Shown piece by piece: positions 25,316 through 34,219 of a DNA stretch of 56,154 nt. The stretch is from JANLUX01 sp031366005. Its GTDB lineage: Bacteria; Bacteroidota; Bacteroidia; AKYH767-A; OLB10. The position numbers and the translations under genes are program-made. The DNA is taken from NCBI GenBank assembly GCA_031366005.1, contig JANLZB010000034.1, positions 1 through 56,154 of the forward strand. The letters run 5' to 3'. Under the pieces are notes generated by a model that did not search any database, had not been told where the DNA came from, and worked only from the letters and a program-made list of their open reading frames with translations. The stretch's first letter is position 1, and every line of letters starts with the position of its first letter.

Positions 25316-25432
25316 ATGCAGGGAAGTTGGTGAACCCGTAAAGAATGGATTGAAGGATTTGACTTTCAATGTTGCTTTGAAGGTTACTCAAGCAGGTTGT
25401 TTTAAATGTGACGAAATTCCTCCTGAATGACA
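25288..25432. repeat. Composite inverted repeat overlapping the aroA 3' end
   Basis: Left arm 25288-25318 (begins GTCATTCAGGAGGAA) contains the aroA stop at 25313-25315. Right arm, about 25411-25428, is the reverse complement of the first 15 bases (TTCCTCCTGAATGAC). The left arm is also the same repeat as 34519-34550 on the other strand, with 29 of 31 positions shared. The inner segment 25320-25410 has no ORF. Confidence 0.7.
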
Positions 25433-25513
25433 CCTCTGAAATTATATCCCTATCTTGTGACTAATAAATTCAAATTGGTTGTGGAGATATAAATGTGGAT
25501 TAGAATTAATAAC

Positions 25514-26446
25514 ATGCAGAGGATAATATTACTTATTTTAATAAGTATTAATCATGTTTTTGCACAAAATTTAGTGCCAAATGGAAATTTTGAATCTTAT
25601 ATTTCTTGCCCAACTTTTCCCGCACAATTTCAAGTTGTAAATAATTGGTATAATCCTTCTGTTTATCCAAGTACTCCAGATTATTATAATCAATGTGCAG
25701 GAACAGTTCCTGCTTCAATATTTGGATACCAATTGGATCATTCTAGTGGTGGAGCGTATGCTGGTATTTATGGGTATGGAATAAATCAGTTTTACCCCAA
25801 TCCAGTTGAATATATTCAGGTAGAATTACTTGATACATTAATAAACGGAAGCAAATACTACATAGAATACTTTCTTTCTCTAGCTCAATGGAGTGGAATA
25901 GCAATAACCGATATGGGAGCTTATTTATCTGATACTGCGATGTATTTAACTACTATCACTAATTTTCCTGTTTCGCCAAGTATTGAAAACCCTGATTCTA
26001 TCTTCTTATCTGATTCAATGAATTGGATGCATGTAAGTGAAATTTATATTGCGCATGGAGGTGAAAAATATCTAACCATTGGCAATTTCAGAGACAGTTC
26101 TACCTCTCATAAAGAAATCTTAGACCCCAATGGTTATCAATTTGCTTATTATCTCATTGATGATGTGAGCATCATCGACTACGATAGTGTAACAGACGTA
26201 AATGAAATACCATCCATTAATACAGTCAATTTTTATCCCAATCCTTCAAGTGATGCAATCAGCATTGAATCTAATCAAAAACTTTTATCAATAAATATTT
26301 TAAACATACTTGGTTGTTCCGTTTTAGAAAAGAATATCAATGTAAATAGAGCTATGCTAAATATCGGAACACTTCCCAAAGGAATTTATTTTTTGCAAAT
26401 AATAACTTCCGATGGTAAGGTGGTTAAAAAGTTTGTTAAGGAATAA
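25514..26446 (+). CDS. Secreted protein with N-terminal carbohydrate-binding-like domain and T9SS type A tag
   Basis: 310 residues from ATG 25514, chosen because it gives a compact signal peptide (MQRIILLILISINHVFAQ); an ATG at 25493 adds 7 residues. The mature start NLVPNGNFESY is typical of galactose-binding-like modules in Bacteroidota. The middle contains YYIEYFLSLAQWSG, GAYLSDTAMY, KYLTIGNF and YYLIDDVSIIDYD, the last being a regular end of such a module. Residues about 230-310 form a T9SS sorting domain (VNFYPNPSSDAISIE, GCSVLEKNINV, KGIYFLQIITSDGKVVKKFVKE). Possible role: glycan binding outside the cell. It stands alone after the aroA-associated repeat. Confidence 0.8.
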   Translation: MQRIILLILISINHVFAQNLVPNGNFESYISCPTFPAQFQVVNNWYNPSVYPSTPDYYNQCAGTVPASIFGYQLDHSSGGAYAGIYGYGINQFYPNPVEYIQVELLDTLINGSKYYIEYFLSLAQWSGIAITDMGAYLSDTAMYLTTITNFPVSPSIENPDSIFLSDSMNWMHVSEIYIAHGGEKYLTIGNFRDSSTSHKEILDPNGYQFAYYLIDDVSIIDYDSVTDVNEIPSINTVNFYPNPSSDAISIESNQKLLSINILNILGCSVLEKNINVNRAMLNIGTLPKGIYFLQIITSDGKVVKKFVKE

Positions 26447-26449
26447 TTT

Positions 26450-28024
26450 TCAATCAAGAAATTTAACCGCTTTCTCAGCGCACCGTTCTCCATCCATCGC
26501 TGCTGAAACAATTCCTCCTGCATATCCTGCTCCTTCTCCGCACGGAAATAATCCTTTGATTTGTGGATGCATGCAATTTTCTTTTTCGCGAGGAATGCGA
26601 ACCGGTGATGATGTTCGTGATTCAACTCCAACCAATATTGCTTCGTTAGTTAAATAACCATTCATCTTTTTTCCAAAAACTTTTAATCCATTCCTCAATG
26701 CAGCAGAAATAATTTTTGGTAATACATCATCGAGTAAAACGGATGTCACTCCCGGCATATAGGAATTGGAAGGAAGATCAGCAGAAATTTTTTTATTTAC
26801 AAAATCCATCATGCGTTGTGCAGGTGCAGCTAAAGTTTTTCCTCCTGCTTCAAAAGCATTTGTTTCCACTGAATGTTGATAATGCAATGCAGCAAGTTTA
26901 TTTGATTTTTGAAAAGGTTTGAAATCTACAAGATTTAATCCAACCACAATTCCTGAATTAGCAAACGGATTATTTCTTTTGGATGGTGACCAGCCATTCA
27001 CAACCACCTCACCAGGAGCAGTTGCAGCAGGTGCAATAATTCCACCGGGACACATGCAGAAGCTGTAAACTCCTCTGTCATTTTCATTATGAACAAGACT
27101 GTAAGAAGATGGAGGTAAATATTCACTACGGTTATCACAATGATATTGTATGCGGTCAATTAATGTTTGAGGATGTTCAATGCGCACACCAAGTGCAAAA
27201 GGTTTTGCTTCAATCAAAATATTTTTCTTTTGCAATAATTCAAAAATATCACGTGCTGAGTGACCTGTTGCAAGAATCAATGCCTCACTTGAAATATTGT
27301 ATTCGCTTTCATTGATCAAATCTCTAACACGAATACCTTTTAAAATATTTTGATCATATAAAATATCAACCAGTTTTGTATTGAATAAAATTTCTCCACC
27401 ACATGCAATAATTTTTTCACGCATGGAGGTGATAATTTTTGGAAGCTTATTAGTTCCAATATGCGGATGCGCATCAATGAGAATATTTTTTTCTGCTCCA
27501 TGCTCAACAAATGTTTCTAAAATCCGCTGAACATTTCCACGCTTATCTGAACGTGTATAAAGTTTTCCATCAGAATAAGTACCTGCACCACCTTCGCCAA
27601 AGCAATAATTGCTTTCAGGATTTACAATTCCTTGCTTGTTAATTGCAGCTAAATCTCTCCTGCGGTTTTTTACATCTTTACCACGTTCAATTAAAATGGG
27701 TTTGAAACCAAGCTCTATCAAACGTATTGCAGCAAATAAACCTGCTGGCCCGCAACCCGCAATTAGAACAGGTTTTGCATTTGAAATATTTTTATAATCG
27801 CGGTGTGTAATTTTCTTTTCAGAAAAAGATTCATTAATAAAAACTTCAAAAAGCAAACGGTATTTAGGTTGTTTCCCGCGTGCATCAATGGAACGTTTAA
27901 GCAAATTAAAACCTGAAATGGAATCCTGAGAAACATTACATGATTTGCTGAGATGAAAAATATATTCTTGCTCATTGGCCACCTGTTCAGGTAGCAAAAC
28001 AAGCTCGGTTTTAACAACCATCAT
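26450..28024 (-). CDS. FAD-dependent dehydrogenase of the COG2509 family
   Basis: 524 residues. An N-terminal domain (about 1-85) precedes the Rossmann dinucleotide site VLIAGCGPAGLFAAIRLIE (about 90-108) with the ERG acidic end. Family marks: CFGEGGAGTYSDGKLYTR, ILATGHSARDIF, FALGVRIEHPQ, CMCPGGIIAPAATAPGEVVVNGWS, and near the C-terminus LFPCGEGAGYAGGIVSAAMDG. This family of uncharacterised flavoproteins is widespread in bacteria; its substrate is not known to me. The stop lies 3 bp from the convergent secreted protein gene, leaving no room for a separate terminator. It follows porT by 17 bp on the same strand. Confidence 0.85.
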   Translation of the reverse strand: MMVVKTELVLLPEQVANEQEYIFHLSKSCNVSQDSISGFNLLKRSIDARGKQPKYRLLFEVFINESFSEKKITHRDYKNISNAKPVLIAGCGPAGLFAAIRLIELGFKPILIERGKDVKNRRRDLAAINKQGIVNPESNYCFGEGGAGTYSDGKLYTRSDKRGNVQRILETFVEHGAEKNILIDAHPHIGTNKLPKIITSMREKIIACGGEILFNTKLVDILYDQNILKGIRVRDLINESEYNISSEALILATGHSARDIFELLQKKNILIEAKPFALGVRIEHPQTLIDRIQYHCDNRSEYLPPSSYSLVHNENDRGVYSFCMCPGGIIAPAATAPGEVVVNGWSPSKRNNPFANSGIVVGLNLVDFKPFQKSNKLAALHYQHSVETNAFEAGGKTLAAPAQRMMDFVNKKISADLPSNSYMPGVTSVLLDDVLPKIISAALRNGLKVFGKKMNGYLTNEAILVGVESRTSSPVRIPREKENCMHPQIKGLFPCGEGAGYAGGIVSAAMDGERCAEKAVKFLD

Positions 28025-28041
28025 TTTAAATTAATTCACCA

Positions 28042-28758
28042 TTATTCAAAGGTAAATGATAAAGTAAAAATTCTTGAGCGTAATGATTTGATGGAAGTGG
28101 TATATGCTGCCGGATCTTCCACAAGAATATTTGGAATACCCTGGAACATTTTTATCTCGGGAGAAAATTTAAAAAGTTCGAGATAACAATCCAAACCAAA
28201 ACCAATTTCATAACCAAAATCTTCGCGCTTTAATTTTACTATCGCCACATCTTTCTCCGTCACCACATTTGCCTGAGAAACTAAATCAATTGCATACCGT
28301 GCTCCGCCTAACACATACATGCGGTAATTGCCAACACGTGCAGACCTGAACTTAATATCAAATGGAAGATTAATAAATGTTGACTCTACTTTTTTCGTTA
28401 CGTAAGGCAGGTTATTATTTGCATACAGAACTTTGTATCGAATATCGCGCTGTGAAAATGCAAGCTCCGGAACAAAACGTATATGCACGTTTTCAGTTAT
28501 CTTAAAATCCGAAACAATACCCAGATTAAAGCCAGGTTGTCCTTTAGGCTCAAGCATTAAAATGCTGTCACTCTTAAAGAGATCATTGTTACGCACAACT
28601 TTAAAATCTGTTTTATTGATGCCTAAGAGAAAACCAAATTTCATTCGTGACTTATCATACTTCTCAAGATTTTTAACAGGCGTATGCTGGGCAACAGATA
28701 CACTTGATGAACTAACAAGAATTAAAAACAGAAATATTTTTAAAAGTTTTTCAGACAT
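28042..28758 (-). CDS. porT: T9SS outer-membrane assembly protein PorT
   Basis: 238 residues. Signal peptide 1-23 (ending SVAQ). The mature part is an eight-stranded-barrel type outer-membrane protein: KFGFLLGINKTDFKV, GFNLGIVSDFKI, IRFVPELAFSQRDIRY, STFINLPFDIKFRSAR, YRMYVLGGARYAIDL, FGYEIGFGLDCYLELFKFSPEIKM, ending SRIFTLSFTFE with the terminal aromatic of barrels. The sequence pattern and its position directly after ubiE match PorT/SprT, needed for T9SS secretion in Porphyromonas and Flavobacterium. It fits the many T9SS cargo genes around it. Confidence 0.88.
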   Translation of the reverse strand: MSEKLLKIFLFLILVSSSSVSVAQHTPVKNLEKYDKSRMKFGFLLGINKTDFKVVRNNDLFKSDSILMLEPKGQPGFNLGIVSDFKITENVHIRFVPELAFSQRDIRYKVLYANNNLPYVTKKVESTFINLPFDIKFRSARVGNYRMYVLGGARYAIDLVSQANVVTEKDVAIVKLKREDFGYEIGFGLDCYLELFKFSPEIKMFQGIPNILVEDPAAYTTSIKSLRSRIFTLSFTFE

Positions 28759-28785
28759 TTATTTTCAAAGCGTAAAAATAGGAGT

Positions 28786-29517
28786 TTAAAGTTTTTCTTT
28801 CTTTCCCTCATATATTGAAGCAATACCAAACGTGAGGGATAAAAAATTAGTGTTCTTAAATCCTGCTTCATTAAAAATATTTAAAAAATTTTCTCCATGA
28901 GGAAAAGCATTCACTGACTCAGGCAGGTATTCATAAGCTGAACGTTGCTTTGAAAATAATTGTCCTGCAAAAGGCAAAATATAATTTGAATAAAATTTAT
29001 ACAATTGCTTTACAGGAAAAGATTGTGGTTGCGAAAATTCCAAAATCAAACATATACCTCCGGGTTTTAAAACGCGATACATCTCTTTTAATCCAATTAA
29101 CAGATGTTCATAATTACGCACACCAAAAGCAACTGTGAGGGCATCAAAACTATTTTCTTCAAAAGGTAATTGTTCACTATCAGCATGAATAAGCTGAATC
29201 AATGAGTCAAGTTTTTTTTCTTTTATTTTATTACGTCCTACTTCAAGCATGCGATTTGAAATATCCACTCCGATAATTTCCTGCGGATTTAAAGAAGCAG
29301 CGGCAATGGCAAGGTCGGCAGTCCCGGTAGCCACATCAAGAATAATTTTCGGGTTTTCTTTTGAAAGAATACGGATTAGTTTTTTTCTCCAGGTTTTATC
29401 TATCCCGGCAGATAAAACGTGATTGAGCAAATCATATTTCGTGGCAATGCTATCAAACATGTGTTCCACTTTTTCTCTCTTTGAAGAGCCTTCATAATGT
29501 TCAGGAATAACCGGCAT
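28786..29517 (-). CDS. ubiE: Demethylmenaquinone methyltransferase
   Basis: 243 residues. SAM-dependent methylation as the last step of menaquinone synthesis, on the inner face of the cytoplasmic membrane. Motif I is ILDVATGTADLAI (about 60-72), followed by IIGVDISNRML, DSEQLPFEENSFDALTVAFGVRNYEHL and LKEMYRVLKPGG, then the family-typical LEFSQPQSFPVKQLYKFYSNYILPFAG. Length is normal. Called ubiE by family name; the product is likely MenG in an organism using menaquinone. It precedes porT by 27 bp, a pairing common in Bacteroidota. Confidence 0.93.
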   Translation of the reverse strand: MPVIPEHYEGSSKREKVEHMFDSIATKYDLLNHVLSAGIDKTWRKKLIRILSKENPKIILDVATGTADLAIAAASLNPQEIIGVDISNRMLEVGRNKIKEKKLDSLIQLIHADSEQLPFEENSFDALTVAFGVRNYEHLLIGLKEMYRVLKPGGICLILEFSQPQSFPVKQLYKFYSNYILPFAGQLFSKQRSAYEYLPESVNAFPHGENFLNIFNEAGFKNTNFLSLTFGIASIYEGKKEKL

Positions 29518-29543
29518 AAAAAAATTTAATGTTTAAGATAACT

Positions 29544-30551
29544 TCACGAAAGTGAAAGTTGTTCAGCTTCTTCAAGCAATTGTTTTTTATCTATTGGAAC
29601 AACTCCAACTTTTTCACAAACCAAACCACCGGCAAGATTGGCAAGAGCTGAAATAAATTCAGAACTCATACCTAACGCAAGACATAATGCCGCCACACTT
29701 ATTACGGTATCTCCTGCACCTGACACGTCACTGATGTTACGTACATGTGCAGGAATAATTTTACTGGTTCCGTTATTACTGAAAAATACACCAGCCTCAG
29801 AAAGTGTAACCATGATTGTATCAATGCTGTGATCTTTTTTAAATATAGCAATAGATTGTTCGATGTCGGATGCTGTGGTTTTATCTATATCCACCTTTAA
29901 ACCGGATTTCAATTCACCCAAATTGGGTTTAAAGAGCGAAACATTTTTATAACACAGAAAATTATTTTTCTTGGGATCAACTGCTGTAGGTATATTTCTT
30001 TTTTTTGCTTCAATTACTATTTCTTCAATTAATTTCTCATTCAACACACCTTTATCATAATCTTCAAAAATGATCACATTCACCTGGTGGCTGTCAAGTA
30101 TTTTAATTACACGTTTTAATAACAGACTGCTTTCTTTATCATCAATCAAATCTGTAACTTCATCATCAACACGCAACAGTTGATGATTGTTGCCGATAAC
30201 TCTGGTCTTTACTGTTGTTACACGATCGTCAGATCTCACCATTCCATCTGTATTCATGTTAAGGTTTTTCATCAGCGCAAGCAGTTCATCACCTGTGCGA
30301 TCATTTCCTATCACCGAACATAATAAAGGTGTTGCACCCATTGCCTGAATATTAATGGCAACATTAGCAGCACCTCCAAGGCGGGTTTCCCGTTTCTGAA
30401 CATGCACAATAGGAACAGGCGCTTCGGGCGAAATACGCTCTACACGGCCCCATAAGTAAGCATCCATCATTACATCACCCACCACTAACGCTTTTATTTT
30501 GGTAAAAGCTTCAAACACCTGACCAATTGATTTAAAAGGTTTTATCATCAT
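29544..30551 (-). CDS. rfaE1: D-glycero-beta-D-manno-heptose-7-phosphate kinase
   Basis: 335 residues, a PfkB/ribokinase-type sugar kinase. N-terminal SIGQVFEAFTKIKALVVGDVMMDAYLWGRVERISPEAPVPIV, with the RISPEAPVP stretch, is diagnostic of HldE/RfaE domain I. The C-terminal site is DVSGAGDTVISVAAL with the catalytic Asp. It phosphorylates heptose-7-P at C1 for ADP-heptose and the LPS inner core. The cytidylyltransferase half of E. coli HldE is absent, so the kinase is a separate protein. TACTTTTG at 30570-30563 lies only 12 bp from the start, giving a very short leader. Confidence 0.9.
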   Translation of the reverse strand: MMIKPFKSIGQVFEAFTKIKALVVGDVMMDAYLWGRVERISPEAPVPIVHVQKRETRLGGAANVAINIQAMGATPLLCSVIGNDRTGDELLALMKNLNMNTDGMVRSDDRVTTVKTRVIGNNHQLLRVDDEVTDLIDDKESSLLLKRVIKILDSHQVNVIIFEDYDKGVLNEKLIEEIVIEAKKRNIPTAVDPKKNNFLCYKNVSLFKPNLGELKSGLKVDIDKTTASDIEQSIAIFKKDHSIDTIMVTLSEAGVFFSNNGTSKIIPAHVRNISDVSGAGDTVISVAALCLALGMSSEFISALANLAGGLVCEKVGVVPIDKKQLLEEAEQLSLS

Positions 30552-30562
30552 ATATAATGCAG

Positions 30563-30570
30563 CAAAAGTA
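30563..30570 (-). promoter_or_regulatory. -7 box of the heptose kinase gene, near-leaderless
   Basis: TACTTTTG (minus strand) matches TAnnTTTG and ends 11 bp before the ATG at 30551. Transcription would begin about 5 bp from the start codon. The -33 element is not clear. Confidence 0.45.
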
Positions 30571-30676
30571 GAAGATTAAAATAACTGTATAGATGGCACA
30601 GAATTTTAATAGTGGCAGCAGGATATAAATCCTCAAATTGAAATTATTTCAAAAAAAAATTTAAAACGACTGTATC

Positions 30677-32011
30677 ATGAAAAGAAAATTTGTAATGTTA
30701 TTAATTGCCTTTGCAGGAAGCTTAGGCATTGTAAAAGCGCAGCAAACTGCTGTTATGGTGAGTGGTGCACCGGGATGGCATAAGATAGGTGAGACAACGG
30801 TTGATTTTCAAAAAGATCGCGATGAAGTGAAAGTACTGGGAGCTGATCGTTTCTCTGCTTTGAAATTTAAAGTTACAGATGCCCCGATTGATTTGCAGGA
30901 TCTGGAAGTATGGTTTGAAAACGGAACTAAACAGGATGTACAGGTACGTACTCCTTTAGAAGTTGGAAAAGAAAGCCGTGTAATAGATTTACCCGGAGCA
31001 CAGCGCGAAATCAATAAAATTGTATTTGTTTACAAAACAATGGCGAACAGAAAAGATGAGAGAGCGCATGTTGAAATTTATGGTTTAAAAATTGAAAATA
31101 ATACTGCTGATGTAAATAATGCAGATCGTGAACGTGCAAGGTTGGAACGTGAACGTATGGATCGCATGAAAAATCCAAATAATCCAACTGCTGATATGTA
31201 TGACCGCAAAGGTTGGGTTAAAGTTGGAGAAGCAAATGCTGACCTAAGAAAGGATCGTGATGTAATTAATGTGACAAACTATAATCGTTTCACAGCAATG
31301 AAATTTTTTGTGACTGAAGCGAGTTTGGAAATCATGGACCTGAATGTATATTTTGCGAATGGCGACAAACAGGATATTTCTGTTCGTTCTATGATTAAAG
31401 AAGGTGGTGAGAGCCGTGTGATTGATCTGGATGGAAAAACAAGAGATATTAAGCGTATTGAGTTTGTTTACAAAACAGCTCCTAATCAGGGAAAAGATCG
31501 TGCACATGTTGAAATATGGGCTAAAGGATCTATGAGAGATGATAAGACTACAGGAAATGTTAATCATGATAATGGAAATGTTCATCACAACAATAATAAC
31601 AATGCAACTGCCAATGACATTGTTCCAAAACCTGTTGTTGAATTAAACGATAAAGCAGGTTGGCATAAAATTGCTGAAAATATTGTGACCTTTAATAAGG
31701 AAAGAGATGAAGTGGCGATATTAGGTGCTGATCGTTTTGCGAAATTGAAATTTAAAGTTACTGATGCAGGAATAGAAATCAGTGATATGACAATTACCTA
31801 TGAGGACGGAACAAAACAAGATGTGCCTGTTAAATCAACTTTTAGCGCAGGGCAAGAGAGCAGAGTGATTGATGTACCGGGTCGTGAAAAATCTATTGGA
31901 AAAATCGCTTTTGTTTATAAAACCATTCCCAATCAGGGTAAAGATAGGGCGCGTGTAGAAATTTGGGGTATGAAAATCAACGCTGCAGTTGGTGAGCATA
32001 ATGAAAGATAA
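30677..32011 (+). CDS. Secreted protein with three DUF2541-like repeats
   Basis: 444 residues. Signal peptide 1-21 (ending VKAQ). Three copies of a domain of about 105 residues begin at 33 (GWHKIGETTVDFQKDRD), 179 (GWVKVGEANADLRKDRD) and 327 (GWHKIAENIVTFNKERD). Each contains F-x-x-LKFKVT, an (N/D)GTKQDV-type strand, ESRVIDLPG, and IxFVYKTxxN, ending VEIWG. The pattern resembles DUF2541/YaaI-type periplasmic beta-sandwiches. Repeats 1 and 3 are closer to each other than to 2. A charged linker (ADRERARLERERMDRMKNPN) and an N/H-rich linker separate them. Function unknown; the acidic and basic spacing suggests ligand or metal binding. Confidence 0.8.
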   Translation: MKRKFVMLLIAFAGSLGIVKAQQTAVMVSGAPGWHKIGETTVDFQKDRDEVKVLGADRFSALKFKVTDAPIDLQDLEVWFENGTKQDVQVRTPLEVGKESRVIDLPGAQREINKIVFVYKTMANRKDERAHVEIYGLKIENNTADVNNADRERARLERERMDRMKNPNNPTADMYDRKGWVKVGEANADLRKDRDVINVTNYNRFTAMKFFVTEASLEIMDLNVYFANGDKQDISVRSMIKEGGESRVIDLDGKTRDIKRIEFVYKTAPNQGKDRAHVEIWAKGSMRDDKTTGNVNHDNGNVHHNNNNNATANDIVPKPVVELNDKAGWHKIAENIVTFNKERDEVAILGADRFAKLKFKVTDAGIEISDMTITYEDGTKQDVPVKSTFSAGQESRVIDVPGREKSIGKIAFVYKTIPNQGKDRARVEIWGMKINAAVGEHNER

Positions 32012-32030
32012 AATGCTGTATTTAACAACA

Positions 32031-32066
32031 AAAAAGGTTGCTCATTTAAGGGCAACCTTTTTTTGT
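32031..32066. terminator. Bidirectional terminator between convergent genes
   Basis: AAAAAGGTTGC (32031-32041) pairs with GCAACCTTTTT (32052-32062) around 10 nt. A-tract on the left and T-tract on the right make it usable in both directions, for the DUF2541-like gene and the His-rich gene. Confidence 0.75.
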
Positions 32067-32084
32067 AATTTACTAATGTAAATT

Positions 32085-32522
32085 TTAATGCTGATGATTT
32101 TCATGCGAATCATGTCCATGCTCTTCCTCATGTCCGTGTCCGTCATCTTTCTGGCATAAGCCAACTATTTCGTGAAATGTATCATGTAAAGCAGAGAGGT
32201 TTTTAGTAATTGCTTCATCAGATTCTTTTTTGTCAACCATGGTTTTTAATTCTTTCGAACCAGTAACTAAACGATCAACAGCAGATTTAATTTTGTCATT
32301 ATTATGTTCAGCAGGGATTTTTGACTTCTGCAAAGCTTCTGCTTTTTCCACTAATTCACCTGCACGTTCTTTAATGGGTTTAAGATTCCCTTCTTCACTC
32401 GGGTGATACGTTTGCGCCATCACGCTGTGAAAGCTTTTTAATTCTGGCCATTCAGTTTTTGACTGGCTAAATGTTAATGATGCGGTGAGCATCAAAAAAG
32501 ATAAAATGATTAATTTTTTCAT
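32085..32522 (-). CDS. Secreted helical protein with a histidine-rich tail
   Basis: 145 residues. Signal peptide 1-19 (ending TFSQ). The mature part (20-125) looks all-helical and amphipathic with a central run LVEKAEALQKSKIPAEHN, and a later ALHDTFHEIVGLCQ. Four-helix periplasmic proteins of cytochrome-b562 or c' shape have this look, but no CxxCH heme motif is present. The last 20 residues are rich in His, Glu and Asp (DDGHGHEEEHGHDSHENHQH), a probable metal-binding tail (zinc, nickel or copper). No named family recognised. Confidence 0.75.
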   Translation of the reverse strand: MKKLIILSFLMLTASLTFSQSKTEWPELKSFHSVMAQTYHPSEEGNLKPIKERAGELVEKAEALQKSKIPAEHNNDKIKSAVDRLVTGSKELKTMVDKKESDEAITKNLSALHDTFHEIVGLCQKDDGHGHEEEHGHDSHENHQH

Positions 32523-32575
32523 GCGAATTTTTTTTGCTAAGATATTTGTTAAGGCATCACTGTCAAAGTGATTTT

Positions 32576-33760
32576 TTAATTCCTGATTAGTTTACCGTTA
32601 ATGCTCACTCCTTTTTCACTCTTCACTTGTAACATATAAACACCTGCTTTTAATCCCGCAACATTTATCGTGGCATCTTCATTAAAAATTTGTTTTATTA
32701 ATATTCGTCCTGTGACATCATAAATGGAAATAATGGAATTGATAAATCCTTTTGCTTTGATGTGACATTGGTTTGCAACAGGATTTGGGAAAAGTGAAAT
32801 GTAATTTTCGTTTTCGTTCTCATTAATTCCGATAGTGCATGGATTTATCAGCACCGGAAGCGTTTTGTAAATAGTGTCATTGCAATTGCCGATAATGACA
32901 AATACCAGGTTGTCATTTCCATGAAAGGTAGTACTTGTTTGATAAGTGGTAGTTAAGGAATTCGCATTTGCATAAGTACCATTACCGCCCGACCAGTAGT
33001 AAGAAGTGAAATTGTTGTTGCTGATTGTAGCTGATACATGCACTGAATCTCCTGCACACACACCTGTACTATCCGTTGATAATGATGCATAAACTGCGTT
33101 GAAGGGCGCTTCGCAACCGGGATTTATATAAGTTGCATTTCCCGGAAAATCGAATAACACCGTTGCTCCGTTCTCATCACCTATAGTTCCGTTTTGTTTT
33201 GTTAAAGAATCTATATGATAAGTAACAGAATCACTACATCCATCAACAGTCATAACAAGTGTGCGGGTGAGATTGCCTGTAGTACCATAATTTTTAAAAT
33301 GCCCGGAAGTGTTTCCTGCACATTGAAAGATCATGATTAATGTATCGGTTAAGCCCGCGAATGAATTAACAACCGGATTCATATTTGTGCTTGTTACCAG
33401 TATTACTGTACGGCCTGCGGGCAATATACCTCCAACAGGTTCCATCACATAACCGCAATTGGCAATGGAGGAGTTAATGGTATCCACCTTGGCAGTGGTC
33501 TGCGCATTCTGACAAATACCAAGAAAATTATTGCTTGCATTTGGCCATTGGACAGTGAGTAATGAAACAGGTAAATCATTTGGTCCTACAATAAAACGAA
33601 CCATTTCATTTTCTCCTTCGGGAGTGCCACAGGCAGCTACTAAAATGCTCTGGATCTCAAAACAGTTGGTGGGAATTTGTGCATTGGCACTTTGATGCGA
33701 GAAGATTACACTTAGAATGAATGCAACGATAATAGATAATTGTTGTAAGGGTTTTTTCAT
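32576..33760 (-). CDS. Secreted lamin-tail-like protein with T9SS type A tag
   Basis: 394 residues. Signal peptide 1-27 (ending ANAQ). Residues about 30-200 (CFEIQSILVAACG, ENEMVRFIVGPNDL, NNFLGICQNA, GILPAGRTVILVTS, DTLIMIFQ) follow the plan of lamin-tail-like domains in Bacteroidota surface proteins. Residues about 225-305 are an Ig-like domain (CAGDSVHVSATISN, YYWSGGNG). Residues about 320-394 are a T9SS sorting domain (ISLFPNPVANQCHIKAKG, YDVTGRILIKQ, AGVYMLQVKSEKG). Role unknown; probably a surface-bound structural or adhesion protein. TAGTTTTG at 33793-33786 may be its -7 box. Confidence 0.75.
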   Translation of the reverse strand: MKKPLQQLSIIVAFILSVIFSHQSANAQIPTNCFEIQSILVAACGTPEGENEMVRFIVGPNDLPVSLLTVQWPNASNNFLGICQNAQTTAKVDTINSSIANCGYVMEPVGGILPAGRTVILVTSTNMNPVVNSFAGLTDTLIMIFQCAGNTSGHFKNYGTTGNLTRTLVMTVDGCSDSVTYHIDSLTKQNGTIGDENGATVLFDFPGNATYINPGCEAPFNAVYASLSTDSTGVCAGDSVHVSATISNNNFTSYYWSGGNGTYANANSLTTTYQTSTTFHGNDNLVFVIIGNCNDTIYKTLPVLINPCTIGINENENENYISLFPNPVANQCHIKAKGFINSIISIYDVTGRILIKQIFNEDATINVAGLKAGVYMLQVKSEKGVSINGKLIRN

Positions 33761-33871
33761 GTATGTTTTTGGTATTTGTTGCAGCCAAAACTACTGAATA
33801 TTTATTCGTTGGAATAACCAAAAGTTTTAATTCTTAAGAATGGTTTTAATTTCTTAAAGCTCATAATTTTA

Positions 33872-33956
33872 GTTTTCTAAATCTACCTATGGCATTGAAC
33901 AAAGATCTCTCAGCTATTTGAAAGATTTCATGCAGAAATAACGGAACGAAGCAACA
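33872..33956. repeat. Diverged copy of the dispersed repeat, left of HicAB
   Basis: Aligns end to end with 34481-34560: both begin gttttcta-atcta-ctatgg and pass through a ctatttga core to a cagaa end. Similarity is clear but imperfect (roughly three quarters by eye). It is therefore a related but older copy of the repeat to the right of HicAB. Confidence 0.55.
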
Positions 33957-33989
33957 GAAAAATTACTTTGTTGTTTTGTGTCCTTAAAT

Positions 33990-34211
33990 TTAATTTAAGG
34001 CAATTACAAGATTTTCCGCTTCCGAGGTTGATATTGGAACAGGTAATCCTTCTTCAATCATTCCTTCAATATGAAAACGGATTGCTTCAATCATATTATC
34101 CATGGTTTCGTTACGTGTCGCGCCCATGCCAACGCAACCCGGGAGATCAGGAACATATGCCCCATATCCTCCGTCAGGTGCTTTTTCAATGATAACTGCA
34201 AATTTGTACAT
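33990..34211 (-). CDS. HicB-like antitoxin
   Basis: 73 residues. The N-terminal fold is the partial RNase H-like HicB domain: FAVIIEKAPDGGYGAYVPDLPGCVGMGATRNETMDNMIEAIRFHIEGMIEEGLPVP. This is the signature of HicB proteins that bind and inhibit HicA. It lacks the extra C-terminal DNA-binding helix-turn-helix of long HicB forms, so autoregulation is not evident. It starts 8 bp after the HicA stop, in HicA-HicB order. Confidence 0.85.
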   Translation of the reverse strand: MYKFAVIIEKAPDGGYGAYVPDLPGCVGMGATRNETMDNMIEAIRFHIEGMIEEGLPVPISTSEAENLVIALN

Positions 34212-34219
34212 GATGTTAG

